Below are positions 6,745 to 12,919 of a DNA stretch of 19,707 bases, piece by piece; the stretch's first letter is position 1, and each line of letters opens with the position of its first letter. The stretch lies in contig JBGVNP010000054.1 of NCBI GenBank assembly GCA_045125655.1, positions 1-19,707 of the forward strand. The letters are read 5' to 3'. This stretch comes from RGIG4608 sp045125655. Its GTDB lineage: Bacteria > Bacillota > Clostridia > Oscillospirales > CAG-272. Both the position numbers and the translations under genes were made by a program. The notes under the pieces were generated by a model. It was not told the origin of the DNA and did no database searches. It was given only the letters and a program-made list of their open reading frames with translations.

Positions 6745-6774
6745 AAAAGCTCCAAGCAAACGCTTGGAGCTTTT
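6745..6774 (+). terminator. Intrinsic terminator after the 28-residue peptide gene
   Basis: GCTCCAAGC (6749-6757) pairs with GCTTGGAGC (6762-6770), flanked by A4 upstream and T4 downstream. It is symmetric. Confidence 0.92.
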
Positions 6775-6795
6775 ATTTTACGTAATATATATTTT

Positions 6796-7225
6796 AAATT
6801 TTGATTTGGCGAGCACATTGTTAGCACAGACCAAGCGGTTGTTTTGTCCACTTTTTCAAAAGTGGCGCCCTGCGCGTAGCAGAGCCGCGCGGCTTGAGCG
6901 CACTCGGTGTTTCTTTTCCATAGCTTTTCTTTGCGCCTCTGCTGTCAAAGAAAAGCGGCTAAAAAGTCTTGGTATTTAAAGATAGTGCCACAAACTATAG
7001 CGACTGCTCATCTTTTATCCACTTTTTCTTTGAGAAAGTAGCCCCAAAGAAAAAGTTCCCAAAAAGAAAAGGGCGTTTTTTCGCCTGCGCGGCGGGCGGT
7101 TACCTCTTTTCTTGTCTGCCTCACGGCAGCCATTTGCTAACGCAAAATCGAAAAGGAAAAAGTAACCAAAAAACTTTTTTAATCGTTTAGTTTCTGCAAA
7201 CATAGTGCGCGATAAATCACAATTT
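6796..7225 (+). repeat. Hairpin-rich non-coding element with terminal inverted repeats, complete copy E2
   Basis: This is the only complete copy in the window and fills most of the 556-bp gap before cwlD. The left end (6796-6829, AAATTTTGATTTGG then GAGCACA, TTGTTAGCACA) and the right end (7194-7225, read in reverse AAATTGTGATTTAT then GCGCAC, TATGTT) are imperfect inverted repeats of about 32 bp. It is inverted relative to E1. It shares the hairpins CCACTTTT/AAAAGTGG (6848-6865) and GCTTTTCTTTG/CAAAGAAAAGC (6923-6956). Relative to E1 it carries about 45 extra bases within the outer GGTTAC/GTAACC stem (7098-7168). It has no protein-coding signature and no clear target-site duplication. It begins 21 bp after the terminator of the small-protein cluster. 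Confidence 0.85.
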
Positions 7226-7244
7226 GTAGCGAACGCGCTATTGA

Positions 7245-7271
7245 ATAAAATTCTAACTCTTATCATAAAAT
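7245..7271 (+). promoter_or_regulatory. Candidate sigma-E (sporulation) promoter of cwlD
   Basis: ATA (7245-7247), 16 nt, and CATAAAAT (7264-7271) resemble the sigma-E pattern (ATA, 16-18 nt, CATACANT). No good sigma-A promoter is seen. In Bacillus, cwlD is expressed during sporulation from sigma-E and sigma-G, which fits. Short motif; moderate to low certainty. Confidence 0.42.
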
Positions 7272-7295
7272 AAACAAAAAACGGAGTTTTATTCT

Positions 7296-8051
7296 ATGGG
7301 CAATCGAAAAAGATCTCAAATATCAAAATTCGCCGTGGGTTACGCGCTGGAATTTGCACTTTTTTGCATAATTTCGGCGCTTATTTCACTTGTTTTTATA
7401 ATTCCAATGCTCAATTTCAATTTTCCCCTGCCAAGTGAGGACGCAGAGGCGCAACCCTCACTTACCATTGTAATTGACGCGGGACACGGAGGTGAGGACG
7501 GTGGATGCGAGGGCAACGGACTCATAGAAAAAGATTTGAATCTCGACATATCTATGCGCCTTGCTTCCCTTTTGCGAGATGCCAAGATTAATGTCGTTAT
7601 GACTCGCGAAACGGATATACTTTTATACGATCCAACCTCCGACTATGAGGGTAAAAAGAAGGCACAAGACGTGCGAAAACGACTACAGATCGCAAACGAG
7701 CAGCAAAACGCCGTTCTCGTCAGTATTCATATGAACTATTTCGCGCAAACTCAATATTCGGGACTACAGGTGTGGTACGGTGAAAACGATGCGCGCTCAA
7801 GAATACTTGCCAATTTGATACAATCAAACGTCAAGTCGGAATTACAACCAAACAACAAGCGCAATATAAAAAAGTCCACAAGCTCTATTTTCCTTTTGCA
7901 CAATGCTGACTTTCCCGCGGTGCTCGTTGAGTGCGGTTTTCTATCCAATCCCGACGAAGCGCGCGCTTTGGGTGATGCGGAATACCGACAAAAGCTCGCT
8001 GAGATTATCTTTAAATCAATTATGACCTACATTTCTCAGAATAATACTTGA
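7296..8051 (+). CDS. cwlD: N-acetylmuramoyl-L-alanine amidase, CwlD-type (Amidase_3)
   Basis: This 251-residue zinc amidase has one N-terminal membrane anchor (about 12-38) and an extracytoplasmic Amidase_3 domain (about 55-248). Ligands are visible: His64 in DAGHGG, Glu78 in LIEKDLN, His145 in SIHMNY, and catalytic Glu212 in VECGFLSN. Length and layout fit CwlD, which cuts the peptide from N-acetylmuramate so that GerS/PdaA can make muramic-delta-lactam in spore cortex, marking it for germination enzymes. The ATG has GGAG about 11 nt upstream, slightly long, and a candidate sigma-E promoter precedes it. It is flanked on both sides by non-coding repeat elements (E2 and the 8114-8590 element), so it stands alone. 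A vegetative amidase of the same family cannot be fully excluded. Confidence 0.88.
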   Translation: MGNRKRSQISKFAVGYALEFALFCIISALISLVFIIPMLNFNFPLPSEDAEAQPSLTIVIDAGHGGEDGGCEGNGLIEKDLNLDISMRLASLLRDAKINVVMTRETDILLYDPTSDYEGKKKAQDVRKRLQIANEQQNAVLVSIHMNYFAQTQYSGLQVWYGENDARSRILANLIQSNVKSELQPNNKRNIKKSTSSIFLLHNADFPAVLVECGFLSNPDEARALGDAEYRQKLAEIIFKSIMTYISQNNT

Positions 8052-8113
8052 TTTTTTTGCGGTTTTTATATATAATGTATTTAATAAGTTTTAAATTATC
8101 GAGCTGTTGAAAA

Positions 8114-8590
8114 AGTTAGTTTAAGAAAAGAGGATGCCACTTTTTGGGAAAAGTGGCGCAAAAACCTTTTAATCAGCTTCGCGCAATAAACATATAGTTT
8201 GTGCTGATTTGGCAAGACTCCGCGCAAATCGTGTTGTGTGATACTTTGTATCCCACAACACATAACGTTTTTCTCGCCATTTTAACAGGCGGCTCGAAAA
8301 ACTGTGATTTGCTACCTCAACTAACTATTTCTTTGTTAGCACAGACTTTAAACTATGGTACATAGTAAGTAAATTTTAGAAAATTACTCCGTAGGAGTGA
8401 TTTTCGTAGTTTTGAAAGTACAATACCGACCGTCGTACTTGTACGTAAGGGCGGTATTGGAGTTTCTAAACCGATAATTCGCTTGCGAATTGTCGAAAAT
8501 TTACGTAAAATCTGCTCAAACCAAGTGCTAAAGTTTTTCGGGGCGTGGGGCGGTTTTTCAAAAAAGCCCCACATCTTTTTCTAACTAACT
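8114..8590. repeat. Palindrome-rich non-coding element bounded by inverted AGTTAGTT ends
   Basis: This 477-bp non-coding stretch lies between cwlD and radA. The outer ends are inverted repeats: AGTTAGTT-taAGAAAAGAGGATG at 8114-8135 and its counterpart ending AACTAACT at 8583-8590, each followed inward by a hairpin (GCCACTTTT/AAAAGTGGC, 8136-8157; GTGGGGC/GCCCCAC, 8545-8572). A third inverted AACTAACT lies at 8319-8326. Inner hairpins are TGTTGTG-GATAC/GTATC-CACAACA (8232-8260), ACTATG/CATAGT (8352-8366), ATTACTCC/GGAGTGAT (8383-8401), CAATACCG/CGGTATTG with CGTAC/GTACG inside (8421-8459), and CGATAATTCGC/GCGAATTGTCG (8472-8495). The first hairpin resembles one in E1/E2. It may be one element or two nested ones. 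No gene is seen in it. Confidence 0.75.
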
Positions 8591-8636
8591 TCTCACCGCT
8601 AAACCCCAATTATCTTTCAAAGGACGGAAAAAAACA

Positions 8637-10022
8637 ATGAAAGGCTTAAAAACTGTTTATATATGCTCGGAATGCGGTTGCATCTCTCCCAAATGGCTTG
8701 GAAAATGCAATCAGTGCGGAGCTTGGAATTCGCTCGTTGAGGACGTTATCTCTACCTCCCCCGAAAAACCAAGCGAGATAAAGCACAAAACCCTCACAAG
8801 CGGCAAGGAAAACCTTGCTCTCCCGTTTGACAAGACCGAGCTTCCCGACTACATAAGAAGTAACACCCGTCTTAACGAGCTTGACAGAGTGCTCGGCGGC
8901 GGTCTTGTTCACGGCTCCGTGGTTCTACTTTCGGGCGAGCCGGGTATCGGAAAATCCACACTCCTTATGCAGATCTCCGACGCTCTTGGTGAGCAAAAGA
9001 AGGTTTTGTATATTTCAGGAGAGGAATCTTCAGGACAACTCAAGCTCCGCGCGAAGCGTCTCGGTATCGTTGGTAAAAATCTTTATATTTTAACTGAAAC
9101 CGAGCTTGAAAAAACACTCGCTCAGGTTGAAAAGGTCAAGCCCGACGTAATAATCGTGGACTCCATCCAAACGATGTACAGTGATAAAATTTCAAGTGCT
9201 CCCGGCACGATAACTCAAATAAAAGAATGCACCCTCGCATTCATATCCAAGGCAAAAAATGACGGAATTTCCGTTATTTTAGTTGGACACGTAAACAAAG
9301 AGGGCTCCATCGCAGGACCAAAAATCCTTGAACACATGGTTGACGCCGTGCTCTATTTTGAGGGTGATCGTCAGCACTCCTACAGAATTATTCGCGCAAT
9401 GAAAAACCGTTACGGCTCCACAAACGAGATCGGAGTTTTTGAAATGGGCGACGAGGGGCTTATCGAGGTATGCAATCCATCTGAAATGTTGCTTGCGGAC
9501 CGTCCCAAAAATGCCTCGGGTAACTGTGCGCTCTGCACTATTGAAGGCACACGCCCGCTTATCGCCGAGGTTCAGGCACTCGTTTCTCCCACAGCGTTCC
9601 CCGTTCCTCGCAGAACGTCAAACGGAATTGACTATAACCGTTTAAATCTCATTCTTGCTGTGCTTGAAAAGCGTCTTAATATGCGTTTTTCCTCAAGCGA
9701 TGCTTATATCAACGTCATTGGTGGACTCCGTATTGATGAACCCGCAAGTGATCTTGCAGTTGCTATGGCACTCATATCCTCACTTCGTGATAAGATAGTT
9801 CCCGATGATCTTATTGCCATCGGCGAGCTTGGACTTTCGGGCGAGGTGAGAGCCGTTTCCAATCTTGAGCAGCGCGTAAAGGAAGCCGCACGCCTCGGAT
9901 TTACAAAGGCGGTAGTTCCCTATCGAAATCTTGAAAAGCGTAAAATCGATTGCGGAATTGAGCTTATAGGTGTTAAATCAATATATGACACCTTAAAGCT
10001 TCTTTGCGAGCCGAAGGATTAA
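8637..10022 (+). CDS. radA: DNA repair protein RadA (Sms)
   Basis: This 461-residue protein is the usual RadA length and order. The N-terminal zinc finger has Cys10, Cys13, Cys24 and Cys27; the RecA-like ATPase has Walker A GEPGIGKST (100-108) and Walker B VIIVDSIQT (171-179); the RadA-specific KNRYG motif is at 256-260; the C-terminal Lon-like domain is about 290-455. RadA is a hexameric helicase that loads at D-loops and drives branch migration in recombinational repair; the Lon-like domain is not a protease. The ATG is preceded by AAAGGACGG. No promoter is obvious between the 8114-8590 element and the start. No terminator is obvious after it except the AAAAAGCCC/GGGCTTTTTT pair spanning the next promoter (10134-10199). 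Positions 10023-10142 hold AT-rich sequence with nothing I can name. Confidence 0.97.
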   Translation: MKGLKTVYICSECGCISPKWLGKCNQCGAWNSLVEDVISTSPEKPSEIKHKTLTSGKENLALPFDKTELPDYIRSNTRLNELDRVLGGGLVHGSVVLLSGEPGIGKSTLLMQISDALGEQKKVLYISGEESSGQLKLRAKRLGIVGKNLYILTETELEKTLAQVEKVKPDVIIVDSIQTMYSDKISSAPGTITQIKECTLAFISKAKNDGISVILVGHVNKEGSIAGPKILEHMVDAVLYFEGDRQHSYRIIRAMKNRYGSTNEIGVFEMGDEGLIEVCNPSEMLLADRPKNASGNCALCTIEGTRPLIAEVQALVSPTAFPVPRRTSNGIDYNRLNLILAVLEKRLNMRFSSSDAYINVIGGLRIDEPASDLAVAMALISSLRDKIVPDDLIAIGELGLSGEVRAVSNLEQRVKEAARLGFTKAVVPYRNLEKRKIDCGIELIGVKSIYDTLKLLCEPKD

Positions 10023-10142
10023 GAAAAGTAAAAAGTTAGTTGTTTCGACTTGTTCTTTTTTCGAGAAAAAATCAAAAATGAGGATATTTATCCAAATTAT
10101 ATATTATATAGAAACAAATGAAAATAAATTTGCAAAAAGCCC

Positions 10143-10171
10143 TTGACATTGTATTGCATTTGTGGTAGAAT
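10143..10171 (+). promoter_or_regulatory. Sigma-A promoter of the rpmG-secE-nusG-rplK-rplA-secG unit
   Basis: TTGACA (10143-10148), a 17-bp spacer and TAGAAT (10166-10171). AAAAAGCCC (10134-10142) just upstream and GGGCTTTTTT (10190-10199) downstream can pair only in transcripts that come from radA, so the promoter sits in the loop of a possible read-through terminator. Confidence 0.85.
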
Positions 10172-10175
10172 AGCA

Positions 10176-10283
10176 GTACCTCTGCGAATGGGCTTTTTTG
10201 TTATGCCTATTTTTAGCGCCGTCCCTTTCGGGACTTGGCATAATACCTTCTCAGAGGGAGGTACACTGACCGAAAGGTCAAAA
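10176..10283 (+). promoter_or_regulatory. Structured 5' leader of rpmG (candidate ribosomal-protein leader)
   Basis: Nested pairings can be read directly: GTACCTC (10176-10182) with GAGGTAC (10258-10264); TTATGCC (10201-10207) with GGCATAA (10237-10243); GTCCC (10221-10225) with GGGAC (10230-10234); then a separate GACC-gaaa-GGTC tetraloop hairpin (10268-10279). The predicted transcript starts near 10178, right at the first arm. The layout resembles an autoregulatory r-protein leader, but I match it to no known class. Function is inference. Confidence 0.6.
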
Positions 10284-10309
10284 AAATTTTAATGGGAGGT
10301 GCCGAAAAA

Positions 10310-10471
10310 ATGGCTAATGATGCAAGAGTCAAGATTACTCTCGTTTGCACAGAATGCAAGCAGAGAAACTATGAATCTAAGAAAAACAAGAAGAATGACC
10401 CCGACAGACTTGAAATGAACAAGTACTGCAAATTCTGCCGCAAGCACACTCTTCACAAAGAATCCAAGTAA
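10310..10471 (+). CDS. rpmG: 50S ribosomal protein L33
   Basis: This 53-codon gene reads MANDARVKITLVCTECKQRN and onward. It has the L33 hallmarks: the two Cys pairs C13-x2-C16 and C40-x2-C43, which form the zinc ribbon of C+ type L33, NYESKKNKKNDPDRLEM, and the KYC-KFC-RKHTLHKE tail. L33 is a small protein of the large ribosomal subunit near the exit site. A strong GGGAGG lies at about 10295-10300. It is first gene of the unit, 17 bp before secE, the typical rpmG-secE-nusG order of Firmicutes, although the tRNA-Trp often found between rpmG and secE is absent. Zinc-binding form suggests that a zinc-free paralogue may exist elsewhere. Confidence 0.96.
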   Translation: MANDARVKITLVCTECKQRNYESKKNKKNDPDRLEMNKYCKFCRKHTLHKESK

Positions 10472-10488
10472 TTGTAAAGGAGATTATT

Positions 10489-10755
10489 ATGGCAGATTTG
10501 GAAAACAAAAAAGCAAATAACCCCGAAACAAAGAATGTGAAGAAAAAGAGCGACAAACCTTCTCTTTGGAGCAAGATTGCATCCTTTGCAAGAAGCGTTA
10601 AGAGCGAGGTCAAAAAGATTTCTTGGTCCCCTTGGACGGATGTTCGCAAAAACACATTGGTAGTAGTTGTTGTTATCGCAGCTTGTGTAGTTGCTTTGGC
10701 AATTGTTGACTACGTATTTGCACAGGGAATCACAGCTCTTGGAAATCTCTTCTAA
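10489..10755 (+). CDS. secE: Preprotein translocase subunit SecE
   Basis: This 88-residue protein has a charged Lys-rich N-terminus (1-25), the conserved amphipathic SecE region FARSVKSEVKKISWSPW (33-49) with the typical SEVKKISW core, and one membrane helix (about 57-76). SecE clamps SecY in the SecYEG channel. Single-helix SecE is normal for Firmicutes. AAAGGAG precedes the ATG. Its position between rpmG and nusG (14-bp gap to nusG) confirms identity. Confidence 0.95.
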   Translation: MADLENKKANNPETKNVKKKSDKPSLWSKIASFARSVKSEVKKISWSPWTDVRKNTLVVVVVIAACVVALAIVDYVFAQGITALGNLF

Positions 10756-10769
10756 TTAAGGAGAAAACC

Positions 10770-11312
10770 ATGAGCGATATTAATGAAATGAACGTTGGCC
10801 CGAGATGGTATGTGGCGCACACCTACTCAGGTTATGAAAACAAGGTAAAAACAAGCCTTGAAAAAATTATTGAGAACCGTGGTCTTGAGGATCTGATCTA
10901 TGATATTAAAATTCCTGTTCAGATCATTATCGAAAAGAAAGGCGACCAGGAAATCGAGGTTGAGGAAAAGCTCTTCCCCGGTTACGTTTATATCAAAATG
11001 ACTATGAACGATGAAAGCTGGCACGCAATACGCGGAATCACAGGTGTTACGGGCTTCGTAGGCCCCGGATCACGCCCCTCTCCCCTTTCTGACGAGGAGG
11101 TTGCTGCACTTAACATCGAAGAAAAGAAGGTTAAGCTCAGCTATGCGGTTGGTGATACTGTTGTGGTTATCGCAGGTCTCTTCGAGGGATACACAGGAAC
11201 AGTTCAATCAATTTCCGACGATTCAAACAAGGTTGTCGTTCTCGTTAACAGAGGACGCAGAGATATGCCCGTTGAGCTTGATGCGGGTATGATCAAGGCA
11301 AAAGAAAACTAA
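10770..11312 (+). CDS. nusG: Transcription termination/antitermination protein NusG
   Basis: This 180-residue protein has an NGN domain (about 11-115; RWYVAHTYSGYENKV at 12-26, LFPGYVYIKM near 72) and a C-terminal KOW domain (about 125-180; VVIAGLFEGYTGTVQSI). NusG binds RNA polymerase and links it to pausing, Rho or the ribosome. AAGGAG lies just before the ATG. It follows secE by 14 bp and is followed by a 99-bp leader before rplK. Confidence 0.97.
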   Translation: MSDINEMNVGPRWYVAHTYSGYENKVKTSLEKIIENRGLEDLIYDIKIPVQIIIEKKGDQEIEVEEKLFPGYVYIKMTMNDESWHAIRGITGVTGFVGPGSRPSPLSDEEVAALNIEEKKVKLSYAVGDTVVVIAGLFEGYTGTVQSISDDSNKVVVLVNRGRRDMPVELDAGMIKAKEN

Positions 11313-11345
11313 TCAAGCATCTTTTATGCGGCAAGACATTGTCGC

Positions 11346-11394
11346 GTGGGAGGGAGAAAATTTTAATTTACGTCAATTCTCCCGTATAAACCAC
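11346..11394 (+). promoter_or_regulatory. Stem-loop leader before rplK (possible L1 target)
   Basis: GTGG (11346-11349) with CCAC (11391-11394) and GGGAGAA (11352-11358) with TTCTCCC (11377-11383) form a two-part stem with an internal loop, 18 nt before the rplK start. In many bacteria L1 represses the L11-L1 mRNA by binding a leader that mimics its 23S rRNA site. That role is inferred from position and shape only. Confidence 0.55.
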
Positions 11395-11411
11395 AATGGA
11401 GGTATTTTAAA

Positions 11412-11837
11412 ATGGCAAAGAAAGTAATGGGTTACATTAAGTTGCAATTGCCCGCAGGCAAGGCTACACCCCAGCCCCCCGTAGGTCCTGCTCTTGGTCA
11501 GTACGGTGTTGCAATTCCTGTATTCACAAAAGAATTCAACGAAAAAACAAAGAATGACATCGGTCTTATCATTCCTGTAGTTATCACAGTTTATGCTGAC
11601 CGTTCATTCACATTTATCACAAAGACTCCCCCTGCCCCCGTTCTTATTAAGAAGGCATGCGGCATCGAATCCGGTTCTGCTAAGCCCAATAAGACAAAGG
11701 TAGCACAGCTCACAAAAGAGCAGGTTAGAAAAATCGCTGAGACAAAAATGCCCGACCTCAACGCTAGTTCTATCGAAGCAGCTATGAGCATGGTTGCAGG
11801 TACTGCAAGAAGTATGGGTATCACTGTTGAAGAGTAA
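11412..11837 (+). CDS. rplK: 50S ribosomal protein L11
   Basis: This 141-residue protein has the L11 signature from the start (KVMGYIKLQLPAGKATPQPP, then PVGPALGQYGV) and the C-terminal rRNA-binding domain (about 75-141) with KTKVAQLTKEQVRKIAETKM. L11 with 23S rRNA forms the GTPase-associated region used by elongation factors and stringent response. The ATG has GGAGG 9 nt upstream. It is 14 bp before rplA. Codon use is strongly biased, as expected for high expression. Confidence 0.98.
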   Translation: MAKKVMGYIKLQLPAGKATPQPPVGPALGQYGVAIPVFTKEFNEKTKNDIGLIIPVVITVYADRSFTFITKTPPAPVLIKKACGIESGSAKPNKTKVAQLTKEQVRKIAETKMPDLNASSIEAAMSMVAGTARSMGITVEE

Positions 11838-11851
11838 GGAGGAGCAAGATA

Positions 11852-12547
11852 ATGGCTAAATACGGTAAGAAATATTCCGATAGCGCAAAGCTTATCGAAA
11901 AGAATAAGACATACGATCCCGCAGAAGCTCTCGCACTCGTTTGCCAGACTTCTAAGGCAAAGTTTGATGAAACAATCGAGCTCCACATTCGTCTCGGTGT
12001 TGACTCCCGTCACGCAGACCAGCAGGTTCGTGGTGCAGTAGTTCTCCCCAACGGTACAGGTAAGACAGTTAGAACACTTGTATTCGCAAAGGGTGACAAG
12101 GCAGAGGCTGCTAAGGCAGCTGGCGCTGACTACGTTGGCGAGCTTGATATGGTTGAAAAGATCACAAAGGAAAACTGGTTCGAGTTTGACGTTGTTATCG
12201 CTTCTCCCGACATGATGGGTGTTGTTGGTCGTCTTGGTAAGATCCTTGGTCCCAAGGGTCTTATGCCCAACCCCAAGGCAGGTACAGTTACTCCCGACGT
12301 TGCTAAGGCTGTTCTTGAAGCTAAGGCAGGTAAGATCGAGTACCGTCTTGATAAGACAAATATCATTCACTGCCCCATCGGTAAAGCTTCCTTCGGTCCC
12401 GAAAAGCTTGCTGAGAACTTCAACACTCTCGTTGGCGCAGTTATCAAAGCGAAGCCCGCTGCTGCTAAGGGTCAGTACATTAAGAGCTGCGTAATCGCAT
12501 CCACAATGGGCCCCGGCATCAAGGTTAATCAGGCAAAGCTTGGTTAA
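11852..12547 (+). CDS. rplA: 50S ribosomal protein L1
   Basis: This 231-residue protein has the usual L1 length and two-domain plan. Visible motifs: ELHIRLGVDSRHADQQVRG (43-61), VVLPNGTGK near 64, and GRLGKILGPKGLMPNPKAGT (125-144), the L1 family signature. L1 forms the mobile stalk at the E-site and can repress its own mRNA. AAGGAGG lies just before the ATG. The gene that follows is secG, not rplJ, which is unusual for this cluster. Confidence 0.98.
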   Translation: MAKYGKKYSDSAKLIEKNKTYDPAEALALVCQTSKAKFDETIELHIRLGVDSRHADQQVRGAVVLPNGTGKTVRTLVFAKGDKAEAAKAAGADYVGELDMVEKITKENWFEFDVVIASPDMMGVVGRLGKILGPKGLMPNPKAGTVTPDVAKAVLEAKAGKIEYRLDKTNIIHCPIGKASFGPEKLAENFNTLVGAVIKAKPAAAKGQYIKSCVIASTMGPGIKVNQAKLG

Positions 12548-12583
12548 TCCCCTAACGTTAGAAATTAACTGGAGGATTTAAAA

Positions 12584-12820
12584 ATGACAATCGCTTTGGG
12601 TATTATTATCATTCTTCTCACTGTTGCTCTCACTGTTCTCGTTCTTATGCAGAGCGGTAAGGGTAAGGAGCTCTCCGGTGCAATCGCAGGCGGAAGCAGC
12701 AATTCCTACCTTGGCAATAGCAAGACAAGTGATAAGGATAAACTTTTGGCTAAAATAACATGTGTGCTTGCAGTAGTTCTTGTGATCTGCATTTTGGCAC
12801 TCTATATTATAGCCGCTTAA
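12584..12820 (+). CDS. secG: Preprotein translocase subunit SecG
   Basis: This 78-residue protein has two membrane helices (about 2-21 and 56-76) joined by the conserved SecG loop LMQSGKGKELSGAIAGGS (21-38). SecG assists SecYE during SecA-driven export. TGGAGG precedes the ATG. It lies 36 bp after rplA, with a CTAACGTTAG palindrome in the gap and a strong terminator afterwards, so it appears to be the last gene of the unit with secE. SecG is normally found near rnr/smpB or eno in Firmicutes, so this location is notable. Confidence 0.95.
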   Translation: MTIALGIIIILLTVALTVLVLMQSGKGKELSGAIAGGSSNSYLGNSKTSDKDKLLAKITCVLAVVLVICILALYIIAA

Positions 12821-12840
12821 GTTGAATAATTTATTAAATA

Positions 12841-12873
12841 AAATACCTCGTGAATTTCACGAGGTATTTTTTT
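12841..12873 (+). terminator. Intrinsic terminator after secG
   Basis: AAATACCTCGTGA (12841-12853) pairs with TCACGAGGTATTT (12857-12869) around a 3-nt loop and is followed by more T residues. Confidence 0.93.
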
Positions 12874-12919
12874 ATACAAATAGCTTCTGTTATCAGGAAA
12901 AGCTTTTTATAAATATCTA

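Noticed and set aside
6780..7240. Target-site duplication around E2
   Set aside because: The flanks (atatatttt and gtagcg) do not match, so no duplication can be claimed.
10034..10041. AGTTAGTT after radA as an end of the 8114-8590 element family
   Set aside because: Only 8 bp match, and no hairpin or second end follows; chance or a decayed remnant cannot be told apart.
10267..10290. GACC-gaaa-GGTC hairpin before rpmG as a terminator
   Set aside because: The stem is only 4-5 bp and is followed by an A-run before T residues, so it does not fit an intrinsic terminator.
10472..10488. tRNA-Trp expected between rpmG and secE
   Set aside because: The gap is only 17 bp and contains just the secE ribosome site.
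11591..12370. 259-codon minus-strand frame opposite rplK and rplA
   Set aside because: It is antisense to two ribosomal protein genes with strong codon bias; the frame is open because of that bias.
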